Of a stretch of 64,000 nucleotides of DNA, positions 35,554 to 43,758 are shown one piece after another. Where the stretch lies: positions 1 to 64,000 of the forward strand of contig NZ_JAPYKK010000005.1 in NCBI RefSeq assembly GCF_029623395.1, written 5' to 3'. The translations under genes were made by a program, and so were the position numbers. The stretch's first letter is position 1; the number at the start of each line of letters is the position of its first letter. Below the pieces are notes generated by a model, which searched no databases, was not told the DNA's origin, and saw only the letters and a program-made list of their open reading frames with translations. Source of the DNA: Sphingomonas echinoides. GTDB taxonomy: Bacteria > Pseudomonadota > Alphaproteobacteria > Sphingomonadales > Sphingomonadaceae.

Positions 35554-37083
35554 TCAGGCAATCATTGCCGCCAATTTTGGGGAAGCGCCGGTGATCTCGA
35601 TCGGATTGCCGCCTGCGCGACGGCGCACGAGGAACTCTTTCAACAGTTCGGCACAGGTATGGTCGACCTTGGTCAAGCCGGAGACATCCATCCGCACCGT
35701 GCGGTGGTCGGTCCCGCGCAACGGAAGCGATTCCAGCGTATCCGAGAGCTTGGGCAGCGTCACGAAGGTCGCGCTGCCCGACAGGGCCATGTCGGTCCCG
35801 GCGGCGACATGCTCGCGGTCCACCTTGAGCCCGAGCCGCCGGGCGTGCGGGACCAGTTCCAGCACGGAAAGCGCGATCCCGACGAGCACGCCGGTCAGAA
35901 GATCCTGCGTCACCACGGTGACGAGCGTGACGAACCAGATCAACGCCGGGAGAACCCCATAGCTGTGGAACAGGTGCTTGACGTGCGCGAGGCTTACCAA
36001 CCGCACGCCGGTGATGACGAGTACCGCACCAAGCGCTGCCATCGGAATCTCGCGCAGCAGCCATGGCAGCAGCGCAACAAAGCCGAGGATCCAGACGCCG
36101 TGGAGCATCGTCGACAAGCGTGAGGTTGCGCCCGCCTGGACGTTCGCCGAACTGCGCACGATGACGCCGGTCATCGGCAACGCCCCGGCAACGCCGCACA
36201 ACAAATTGCCGATGCCCTGCGCGCGAAGCTCCTTGTTGTAATCAGTCCGGACGCCATCGTGCATCCGGTCGACCGCTGCCGCCGACAGCAACGTCTCCGC
36301 GCTCGCAATGAACGCGATCGCGATCGCCGCGACGATGATCGACGGATCGACCCACTTCGCGAGGAACTCTGGCCCCGGCAGCGCGATCGCCGAGACGATC
36401 GATTGCGGGACGTCGACGCGGTTGATCTGAAGCCCCAGCGCAAACGCCGTAAGCGTTCCGACCAGCACGCCGATCAGTGCAGCAGGAACCTGCTTGAGCG
36501 CGGCGGGACGGAAGCGTTCCCAGCCCAGCATCACTAGGATCGTCAGGACACCGATCATGAACGCATGCTCGACGTTGCTGACGTTGAGCGGGGACAGGCC
36601 CATCAACCGTTCGGGCGCCGCGACCAGATTCTGCAACCCGCTTGGCAAGGGGCGCGCATCGAACAGCACGTGAAATTGACCGACGACGATCAGCACACCG
36701 ATCCCGGCCAGCATCCCGTGAACGACTGCGGGTGAAATTGCCCTGAACCATCCACCAAGCCTAGCAATGCCCGCAATGAGCTGGATCAGCCCAGCGAGAA
36801 TGAGGATCGGCCCGAGCGCCGAGAGACCCTTGTCGCGAACGAGTTCGAACACGACGACGGCAAGCCCCGCCGCCGGTCCGGAGACCTGCAACGGGGAGCC
36901 TGAAAACGCACCGACGACAATGCCGCCGATGATACCGGTGATCAGCCCCTTTTCCGGCGGAACGCCGGACGCGACCGCAATGCCCATGCACAACGGCATC
37001 GCGACGAGAAACACGACGATCGACGCCGTGAAGTCACGCGTTGCCACGGCCATCGTGGGGAGCTTCACACCGAATTTGGTCAT
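35554..37083 (-). CDS. SulP-family anion (probable bicarbonate) transporter
   Basis: 509-residue inner-membrane protein with a long hydrophobic SulP domain (about residues 15-400; GLITGIIGGIVVGAFSGSPLQVSGPAAGL is the signature region) and a C-terminal STAS domain (VRMDVSGLTKVDHTCAELLKEF). SulP proteins carry sulfate, bicarbonate or dicarboxylates. Translational overlap with a beta-carbonic anhydrase (ATGA at 37080-37083) favours bicarbonate, but this is inference from context. Confidence 0.9.
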   Translation of the reverse strand: MTKFGVKLPTMAVATRDFTASIVVFLVAMPLCMGIAVASGVPPEKGLITGIIGGIVVGAFSGSPLQVSGPAAGLAVVVFELVRDKGLSALGPILILAGLIQLIAGIARLGGWFRAISPAVVHGMLAGIGVLIVVGQFHVLFDARPLPSGLQNLVAAPERLMGLSPLNVSNVEHAFMIGVLTILVMLGWERFRPAALKQVPAALIGVLVGTLTAFALGLQINRVDVPQSIVSAIALPGPEFLAKWVDPSIIVAAIAIAFIASAETLLSAAAVDRMHDGVRTDYNKELRAQGIGNLLCGVAGALPMTGVIVRSSANVQAGATSRLSTMLHGVWILGFVALLPWLLREIPMAALGAVLVITGVRLVSLAHVKHLFHSYGVLPALIWFVTLVTVVTQDLLTGVLVGIALSVLELVPHARRLGLKVDREHVAAGTDMALSGSATFVTLPKLSDTLESLPLRGTDHRTVRMDVSGLTKVDHTCAELLKEFLVRRRAGGNPIEITGASPKLAAMIA

Positions 37084-37775
37084 TCCGCAGCCTCCAGGAG
37101 AGGTTCACCGGCAGCGAACCGCTTCTGTGCGGCCAACGCGACCGGCATCGGGCGGCTCGCGTCGATTTCCTCGAACCGGCCACTCGCGCCGTCCAGCGCA
37201 AGCACGACGCCGTGGTGGATGTCGAAGAACCAGCCGTGGAGTGCGATCTCACCACGCGCGATGCCCGAGGCGACCGACGGGTGCGTGCGCAGATGCGCAA
37301 GCTGGACCACGACGTTCTCGAGCGCGGCGGCACGGGCCTGTTCCGGCCCGGACAATTCTGGATAACCGTCCCGCACGACGCTGAACGCGGCATCGCTGTG
37401 GCGCAGCCACGCGGCAACGTTGGGCATGGTCTCCAGCGAGCCCGGCTTCATCAGCGCCTTCATCGCGCCGCAGTCGGAATGGCCGCAGATGATGATGTCG
37501 CGCACACCGAGCACCATCACGGCAAACTCGACTGTCGAGGTCACGCCGCCATTCGCGTTGCTGAACGGCGGGACGATGTTGCCGGCGTTGCGGCAAACGA
37601 ACAGATCGCCTGGGTTCGCCTGGAGGATTTCCTCGGGGACGACTCGCGAATCCGAGCAGGAAATGATCAGCGCCTTCGGGCTCTGCCCGTTGGCGGCCAG
37701 GTTCTGATAGAGCGCGCTCTTCTGGGGAAAGACGTTCTTCTGGAAGTCGAAGACCCGACCGATGAGCTCGTTCAT
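37080..37775 (-). CDS. Beta-class carbonic anhydrase
   Basis: Zinc enzyme interconverting carbon dioxide and bicarbonate, 231 residues. Zinc ligands Cys40, His99 and Cys102 are in IISCSDSRVVPEE and ICGHSDCGAMKAL, with the Asp42-Arg44 dyad present. Its stop overlaps the SulP start, so enzyme and transporter form a two-gene unit that probably handles bicarbonate supply or pH. The upstream gap holds its promoter region and the terminator of the converging-in-order kinase gene. Confidence 0.96.
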   Translation of the reverse strand: MNELIGRVFDFQKNVFPQKSALYQNLAANGQSPKALIISCSDSRVVPEEILQANPGDLFVCRNAGNIVPPFSNANGGVTSTVEFAVMVLGVRDIIICGHSDCGAMKALMKPGSLETMPNVAAWLRHSDAAFSVVRDGYPELSGPEQARAAALENVVVQLAHLRTHPSVASGIARGEIALHGWFFDIHHGVVLALDGASGRFEEIDASRPMPVALAAQKRFAAGEPLLEAAE

Positions 37776-37868
37776 GCACTATGCTCCTGCTGTTGCTTCC
37801 GCTTATGGAACTCGCGGATTTCACAGGACCGAATACACGGCGGGGCTTGCTGCGATGCGGCAGCATTG

Positions 37869-37901
37869 TAAAAAAGAATTGCCGGTCAGGGGCAAACCGG
37901 C
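37869..37901 (-). terminator. Terminator of the OmpR/EnvZ-type operon
   Basis: On the minus strand after the kinase stop: GCCGGT-(9 bases)-ACCGGC followed by AATTCTTTTTT, a compact stem and a good T-tract. Confidence 0.8.
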
Positions 37902-37917
37902 GTCACGGCACTGTCGG

Positions 37918-39225
37918 TCAGTCGGGTCGCGGCAACCGAATCTCCGCGCACAAGCCACCTTCCGGGCGGTTGCTGAGCGTCAATTTGCCTTTCTCGAGCT
38001 CGACCGCACGGCACACGATCGCGAGCCCCAACCCGAGCCCAAGCGTATCGCGCCGTCGCGCCGTATCGAGCCGAACGAACGGCTCGAGCACGCTCTGCAG
38101 CAAGTCTTCGGGAATTCCTGGACCATCATCCTCGACACGCACGATCACGCAGTCCGGTTCACGGCGCAGCCCTAGGATGACGTGCTCGCCGTGATGCAGG
38201 CCGTTCTCAACCAGGTTCGAAACCGCGCGCTTGACGCCAAGCTGGCGGAACACGTGTTCCAGATGATCGGGCCCGACATACGTGACCGCGCGCCCATGAT
38301 CGGCGGCATCGTCGGCCAGTGTCGCGCAAAGGACCGCAAGATCCGCCAGCACGGGCTTTTCCGGATCATCCTCGCCGCCGAGGAACGCCAGCAACGATCC
38401 CACCATCGCGTCCATCTCGGCGACGTCCTCCAGGATTTCGTCCCGGACCGGTTCGGTCGCAATGCTTTCCGCGCGCAACCGCAACCGCGCGAGGGGCGTG
38501 CGAATATCATGCCCGACCGCCGCCAGCGCCTGCGTGCGATCGGTGATGAGCTGCTGGATCCGCGCCTGCATCCGGTTGAACGCGGTGATCACGCGCCGGA
38601 CTTCGGTCGGCCCCTCCTCCGCCAGCGGCGCGGCTTCGGCCGTTCCGAACCGGTCCGCGGCACTGGCGAGCAGGCGCATCGGCCGCAAGGCTCGGCCGAT
38701 CAACCCGCCGCCGAGCGTCATCACGACGCCCGCAATCCCCAAGGCGATCAGGATCCGGTTGCGGGACTGATCCAGGCTATCGATCGCCTCGGCGGTCCGA
38801 AAATACAGCCAGCTGCCATCCGGCAACTGCGCGGCGCCAGACACGTAGGAGCCGGTCGTCGCAGGTTCGAGCCGCATCCGGAGTGGGGAGGATTGCAGCA
38901 CGGGTTCCCAAGCGAGCACCTTCGCGCGCATTTCCGACAGCGCGGGATCACTCGGGGGTGGCGCAACGGTATGCCACGCCATCGCGTAATGCGCGGTGGA
39001 GACCGAGCGCGCCATCGCTTCGCGTCCCTCGCGCGGGTGCTCCGCCATCAGGCGCCTCGCGATGACCAGATGCTCGGCCAGCCGCCGCCCTTCGTCGTCG
39101 CGCACCGAAAACTGGCTCGCACGCTCGTACAGCACTGTACTCATGCCGAATTCGACCAGCGTGGCGAACAGCAGGATCGCGACCACTCGCCCGATCAGTC
39201 CGAGCGAGGGCGATGGGATCGGCAT
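37918..39225 (-). CDS. EnvZ-type sensor histidine kinase
   Basis: 435 residues: membrane helix 1 (about 10-32), a periplasmic sensor region (33-155), helix 2 (about 157-180), a HAMP domain, then DHp with H-box ALAAVGHDIRTPLARLRLR (His239) and an ATPase domain with NLVENGLHHG, DDGPGIP and LGLGLAIV. The short periplasmic domain has no recognised ligand fold. The start overlaps the regulator stop by one base. This pair is divergent from a small secreted protein. Confidence 0.92.
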   Translation of the reverse strand: MPIPSPSLGLIGRVVAILLFATLVEFGMSTVLYERASQFSVRDDEGRRLAEHLVIARRLMAEHPREGREAMARSVSTAHYAMAWHTVAPPPSDPALSEMRAKVLAWEPVLQSSPLRMRLEPATTGSYVSGAAQLPDGSWLYFRTAEAIDSLDQSRNRILIALGIAGVVMTLGGGLIGRALRPMRLLASAADRFGTAEAAPLAEEGPTEVRRVITAFNRMQARIQQLITDRTQALAAVGHDIRTPLARLRLRAESIATEPVRDEILEDVAEMDAMVGSLLAFLGGEDDPEKPVLADLAVLCATLADDAADHGRAVTYVGPDHLEHVFRQLGVKRAVSNLVENGLHHGEHVILGLRREPDCVIVRVEDDGPGIPEDLLQSVLEPFVRLDTARRRDTLGLGLGLAIVCRAVELEKGKLTLSNRPEGGLCAEIRLPRPD

Positions 39226-39938
39226 TACGACCGCTCGACGGTCGCGTTGAACATATAGCCTACGCCGCGGACGGTGACGATTGGCGGCGGGCCGTCGTCG
39301 ATCGAAAGCTTGCGCCGAAGTCGGCTGATGAGCACGTCGACGCTGCGATCGGTACTGTCGCCCATCCGCGTCCGCGACAATTCGATCAGCCGTTCACGCG
39401 CAATCACCCGCCCCGCGTGATCGAGCAGGCTCGTCAACAGGTCAAACTCCGCGCCGGTCAGATCGACCACGGCACCGCTCGGCGCGCGCAATTCGCGTCT
39501 GGGCAAGTTCACCGTCCAGCCGTCGAAGGTGATCAGCCCCTGCTCGCGGTCCTTGGTTTCGCGCGGCGCGTCGACGCGTCGCAGGACCGCACGGATCCGC
39601 GCCGTCAGCTCGCGCGTCCCGAACGGCTTCGCCAGATAATCGTCCGCACCCAGTTCCAGGCCCACCACGCGATCGGTTTCACTGCCGCGCGCGCTGACGA
39701 AAATGATCGGCACGTTGCTCTGCTGACGCAACTTGCGGCACAATTCGATCCCGTCGGTCCCGGGCAGCATGATGTCGAGCAGAACCAAATCGACCGGCCC
39801 CGCCTCCATCGCCAGCCACATCTCCGGCGCCGAGGCGGCGGGGCGGACGAGGTAGCCGTGTTCCTGCAACGCTCGCGTGGTGAGCGTGCGCAATGCTGGG
39901 TCGTCCTCGACAAGCACGATCGTGGGGGGAGTTGTCAT
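39225..39938 (-). CDS. OmpR-family response regulator
   Basis: 237 residues from ATG 39938. Receiver domain: acidic pocket EDD (11-13), phospho-acceptor Asp55 in LVLLDIMLPGTDG, and LAKPFG lysine. The C-terminal winged helix (LTGAEFDLLTSLLDHAGRVI...RSVDVLISRLRRKL...VRGVGYMF) is OmpR/PhoB type. The open frame runs 46 codons further upstream, but with non-conserved sequence. It shares a TAATG overlap with its kinase, so both are co-expressed. Confidence 0.94.
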   Translation of the reverse strand: MTTPPTIVLVEDDPALRTLTTRALQEHGYLVRPAASAPEMWLAMEAGPVDLVLLDIMLPGTDGIELCRKLRQQSNVPIIFVSARGSETDRVVGLELGADDYLAKPFGTRELTARIRAVLRRVDAPRETKDREQGLITFDGWTVNLPRRELRAPSGAVVDLTGAEFDLLTSLLDHAGRVIARERLIELSRTRMGDSTDRSVDVLISRLRRKLSIDDGPPPIVTVRGVGYMFNATVERS

Positions 39939-40123
39939 AAGCGTCACGTCTAACCGTTGAGGGTTGGAGGGGCTTCGGTACGGACGGCGACCAGCGCGGT
40001 CAACGCGGCACCGTAGCCTGCCGCAAGGGGGTTTGAAGAGCAACGTTTCATCACAGTGGAGCGAAGGGCGAGACAATCGCCCCCCATATATCCTGAGCAG
40101 TCCATTTCTTCGGAGACTGCATC

Positions 40124-40381
40124 ATGCTTCGCCTTGCATTAACGGTCGCCGCCATGCCGGCACTCCTCATCGCAGCCGCCCCCGCCGTCGCGGAGGGTAC
40201 ATCGTCCATGAGCAAGGCCGAACAAACCGCCTTCGCGCGGTGCCAACTTCGCCAACCCCATATGCAGTCGGGCAAGGGCTTGATCTTCCAGCCGCAGAAT
40301 TGCCGCCAGATCGCCCGTGTCGAGACTGCCAATCTTTCGCCGAAGCTTCCCCTGGCTTCGCGCGGAGTTGGGCTCGACTGA
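40124..40381 (+). CDS. Small secreted protein with two cysteines
   Basis: 85 residues: signal peptide (about 1-23, ending AVAEG), then a 60-residue mature part with Cys40 and Cys60, which could form one disulfide in the periplasm. CGGAG lies ahead of the ATG and a strong terminator follows, so it is a genuine single-gene unit. It is divergent from the OmpR/EnvZ-type pair across 185 bases and may be one of its targets. I do not recognise a family. Confidence 0.75.
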   Translation: MLRLALTVAAMPALLIAAAPAVAEGTSSMSKAEQTAFARCQLRQPHMQSGKGLIFQPQNCRQIARVETANLSPKLPLASRGVGLD

Positions 40382-40450
40382 GGCAGCCTCAGCGACCCGA
40401 GGGACCGTCGTTCCCCCCACCCTGATCCTCGACGGTTCAGAACAGACTTG

Positions 40451-40480
40451 GAAGCCCCGGGAAACCGGGGCTTCTTTTTT
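40451..40480 (+). terminator. Rho-independent terminator
   Basis: Perfect 10-bp stem GAAGCCCCGG / CCGGGGCTTC with a GAAA tetraloop and TTTTTT directly after. It follows the small secreted protein. Confidence 0.95.
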
Positions 40481-40517
40481 GTCCGGCAGCTTTTTCGTCG
40501 AGACACAAAACGTCCCC

Positions 40518-40541
40518 CGCTATATCTGGCAGAATATAGCG
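40518..40541. promoter_or_regulatory. Palindrome upstream of the TonB receptor gene
   Basis: Perfect inverted arms CGCTATAT (40518-40525) and ATATAGCG (40534-40541) around an 8-base centre, 36 bases before the ATG of the receptor. It fits a dimeric regulator site or a transcript-end structure; the factor is unknown. Confidence 0.5.
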
Positions 40542-40576
40542 AGTCGCCCGTTTGATGGCGAGATTACGGGGACGCC

Positions 40577-42979
40577 ATGCCAACCAGAACATGCGCCGCG
40601 ACGACATTGACGGCAGCACTGATTGCGATAGTTGCCACTCCCACTCCCACATCCGCTGCCGCCCGTGAGACGCCATCCGACCGCACAGGGGCGACCGAAC
40701 CCGAGAGCGCGTCGCCCGATGGAGAAATCGTCGTCACGGCGCGGCAACGCAGCGAGAATGCCCAGACCGTTCCCCTTGCCGTATCCGTCGTTAGCGACGC
40801 GCTGATCGACCGGTCCTACACGGTCAACACGCAGCAACTGGCGCTGCTGGTGCCGAGCCTGACCTACAGTTCGGCCAATCCGCGCAACACCGCCTTCACG
40901 ATCCGCGGACTGGGCAGCAGCGTCGTCGCCGTCAGTCAGGCGAACGACGGGTTGGAACCAGGCGTCGGCTTCTACGTCGACCAGGTCTATCACGCGCGCC
41001 CGGCAACCGCCGCGTTCGATTTCTCGGATATCGAACGGATCGAAGTCCTGCGCGGGCCGCAAGGCACCGTGTTCGGCAAGAACACCACCGCGGGCGCCAT
41101 CAACATCGTGACTCGCGCACCCGCCTTTACGCCGGAGGCCAGCGAGGAACTGTCGGTCGGCAGCAGCGGCTTCGTCCAGGCCAAGGCCGCAGCATCCGGA
41201 CCACTGATCGACGACACCCTCGCCTACCGGGTGTCCGGTATGGTGACGCGGCGCGACGGCTATATCCGCAACGTCGCGACCGGCGCGCGCCAGAATGGCA
41301 TCGGCAATCAGGCGATCCGCGGCCAGTTGCTGTTCCGGCCGACCACCGATCTCTCGGTGCGGCTAACCGCCGATTTTTCGAACTTTGAAAGTGAATGCTG
41401 CACCCAGGTCTATTTGCGCGTCGGGCAGAGCTTGCGACCCGCCGCACGGCAATATCCAGCGCTCGCGGCGGGGCTCCACTACGCGCCGCCCAGTACCAAC
41501 CCATACGACCGGCTGACCAACATCGATGCACCCCTGTCCGTCGACACCAGCGAAGGCGGCGTCTCCGCGATCGTGGACTGGAGCCTCGGGTTCGCGACGC
41601 TGACGTCGGTCAGCGCGTGGCGTTTCTGGAACTGGGATGCGGCCAACGATCGCGATTACACCGGCATTCCGATCCAATTGATCCAGCACATCCCGTCACG
41701 GCAGGACCAGTTCAGTCAGGAGCTGCGGCTCGCCTCCAACGGCCATCACCGGTTGGACTATGTCGCTGGCCTGTATGTCTTCGATCAGAAAATCGTCGGC
41801 CGGCCCAACAGTGTCTACGGGTCGCAGGCCGCTTATTGGCTGATCGGGCCGACCACCGGAACCGGCACGAATACCGTGCGGGTGCCTGTGAATTTGCTCG
41901 ACGGGTACGGCACCGATGGCAAGACCCGACTTACGCAGGACAGCTACGCCGCCTTTGCCGAGGTCAATGCCCGGATCGTCCCACGAGTCACGCTCACCGG
42001 CGGCGTGCGCTACACGCGTGAGATCAAAGACGGCAGCTACGCAAGCTTCGTTTTCGGCGGATTGCAGACGACCAACGCCGCGCTGCTCAACGCCAAACTC
42101 GGGGTACTGCGCCCACAAAGCTACGATGCGCACAACGCCGAAAGCAATACTTCGGGCCGCGTGAACCTCGCGTGGACAGTCACCGATCAGGTGCTCGCCT
42201 ACGCAAGTTACGCGCGGGGGTTCAAATCGGGCGGGATCAACCTGTCCGGCTTGCCGCTCGACGCGCAGAACCGGCCCGTGCTGACCACCGCCGTCATCCG
42301 CCCGGAACGCAACCAGACTTACGAAGCCGGGCTGAAATCGCAGGTTTTCGACCGGCGCCTGACCGCGAACCTGGCTGCCTATCTGACGGACGTTCGGGAT
42401 TTCCAGGCAACGCTGGTCGACAGTTCGCAGACCGTCGCGCTTCGGGGATATCTGTCGAACATTCCGAAAGTGACGGTCAAAGGGGTCGAGGCCGATCTCA
42501 CCGCGCAAGTGACGCCTAGGTTTCAGCTGCGGGCAAACCTTGCCTTTGCGGACGGGCGCTACAGCGCCTATCCCGCCGGCCCCTGCCCGCTGGAGCGACA
42601 AACCAACGCGACCACCGCGTGCGACCTCACCGGGCGACCGCTGGCGGGGCTGTCGAAATGGTCGGAGACGATCGGCGTCGATTATGCGCTTCCCCTGGGG
42701 TCTGGCACGATCGTGCTTCACGCCGATTCCAACTTCCGGTCGCGCTATTACGGCGATCCGACCTTGTCCCGCTTCACCCTGATCCAAGGCTATAACCAGA
42801 CCAACGCAAGCCTCGGATTCCGTGCCGCAAAGGGACTGGAAATCTTTCTATTTGCACGCAACCTGTTCAACGCGAACTACATCCAGAACGTGACGATCCA
42901 GGCCGGCAACTCCGGGCTCATTCTTGGCACGCCGAGCGAACCGCGCGTGATCGGCATAACATGGCGCGCGCGGCAATAA
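40577..42979 (+). CDS. TonB-dependent outer-membrane receptor
   Basis: 800 residues: signal peptide (about 1-28), TonB-box region (EIVVTARQRSENAQTVPLAVSVVS), plug domain with the IERIEVLRGPQGTVFGKNTTAGAINIVTRAP signature, then a 22-strand barrel ending in WRARQ rather than the usual Phe. This sphingomonad-type receptor group is broad; the ligand (siderophore, glycan or aromatic compound) cannot be inferred. A flavodoxin-fold oxidoreductase follows in the same direction. GGGGA precedes the ATG. Confidence 0.93.
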   Translation: MPTRTCAATTLTAALIAIVATPTPTSAAARETPSDRTGATEPESASPDGEIVVTARQRSENAQTVPLAVSVVSDALIDRSYTVNTQQLALLVPSLTYSSANPRNTAFTIRGLGSSVVAVSQANDGLEPGVGFYVDQVYHARPATAAFDFSDIERIEVLRGPQGTVFGKNTTAGAINIVTRAPAFTPEASEELSVGSSGFVQAKAAASGPLIDDTLAYRVSGMVTRRDGYIRNVATGARQNGIGNQAIRGQLLFRPTTDLSVRLTADFSNFESECCTQVYLRVGQSLRPAARQYPALAAGLHYAPPSTNPYDRLTNIDAPLSVDTSEGGVSAIVDWSLGFATLTSVSAWRFWNWDAANDRDYTGIPIQLIQHIPSRQDQFSQELRLASNGHHRLDYVAGLYVFDQKIVGRPNSVYGSQAAYWLIGPTTGTGTNTVRVPVNLLDGYGTDGKTRLTQDSYAAFAEVNARIVPRVTLTGGVRYTREIKDGSYASFVFGGLQTTNAALLNAKLGVLRPQSYDAHNAESNTSGRVNLAWTVTDQVLAYASYARGFKSGGINLSGLPLDAQNRPVLTTAVIRPERNQTYEAGLKSQVFDRRLTANLAAYLTDVRDFQATLVDSSQTVALRGYLSNIPKVTVKGVEADLTAQVTPRFQLRANLAFADGRYSAYPAGPCPLERQTNATTACDLTGRPLAGLSKWSETIGVDYALPLGSGTIVLHADSNFRSRYYGDPTLSRFTLIQGYNQTNASLGFRAAKGLEIFLFARNLFNANYIQNVTIQAGNSGLILGTPSEPRVIGITWRARQ

Positions 42980-43058
42980 GGGCTGCGTAACACTACGGAT
43001 GGCGCACACCGGACGCCGACAGCACACTGCCCCGAACGTCCCTTATCGGAGATCAGTC

Positions 43059-43745
43059 GTGGCGCATGGTACCAGTAGAGCGCAGTCGCTTCGCCACGTC
43101 GTCGTGCTTGGCCACCCGTCACCCGACAGCTTCAACCACGCCATTGCCGAACGCTATTGCGAGGCGGTTCGCGCGCGCGGGCAGGAAGTGGTTCTGCGCG
43201 ACCTGTATGCGCTCGATTTCGACCCGCGCCTTCGCGCGGAACATCGCCCCGGATCGGTCAGCAACCATCTGTCGTCGGATGTCTCCCGCGAACTCGGGCT
43301 GTTGCGGGAAGCGGACGTCGTCGTCTTCGTCTATCCCTTGTGGTTCGGCATGCCGCCCGCGATCATCAAGGGCTATGTCGACCGTGTCCTCGGCGCGGCG
43401 CTCACCCCGGATGCGATCGTGCACAACGTTCCGGATGCGGTGCTGAATGGTCGAACCTTCGCGACCTTCTCGACCTCCGCCACGACGCGCGCCTGGCTGG
43501 AAGAACAGGGCCAGTGGCAATCGCTCCATCAGGCGTTCGACCGCTATCTGTTGTCGATCTTCGCCATGGCCGATGGCGGGCACACGCATTTCGAGGCGGT
43601 CGTCGAAAATCTCAACCCGCAATATGCGCGCGAAATGCTCGAGACCGTCGAGCACAACGCGCGCAAGATTTGCAGCACGCTCGCCGCCGCGCGTCACGCC
43701 ATCGGCGCGCAACGTGCGATCGGAACGTTCGCGATCGCGGAGTGA
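43059..43745 (+). CDS. Flavodoxin-fold NAD(P)H oxidoreductase (quinone-reductase family)
   Basis: 228 residues from GTG 43059, with CGGAG seven bases upstream; the frame is open to an ATG at 42999, but that part is not conserved-looking. The core has VVVLGHPSPDSFNHAIAERY (FMN/FAD phosphate loop) and VVFVYPLWFGMPPAIIKGYVDRVL, typical of the NQO1/MdaB-like flavodoxin_2 family, which reduces quinones by two electrons. Position after a TonB receptor suggests reduction of an imported compound or its metal, by inference only. Confidence 0.85.
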   Translation: MAHGTSRAQSLRHVVVLGHPSPDSFNHAIAERYCEAVRARGQEVVLRDLYALDFDPRLRAEHRPGSVSNHLSSDVSRELGLLREADVVVFVYPLWFGMPPAIIKGYVDRVLGAALTPDAIVHNVPDAVLNGRTFATFSTSATTRAWLEEQGQWQSLHQAFDRYLLSIFAMADGGHTHFEAVVENLNPQYAREMLETVEHNARKICSTLAAARHAIGAQRAIGTFAIAE

Positions 43746-43758
43746 CCGGGCGGCTTCG

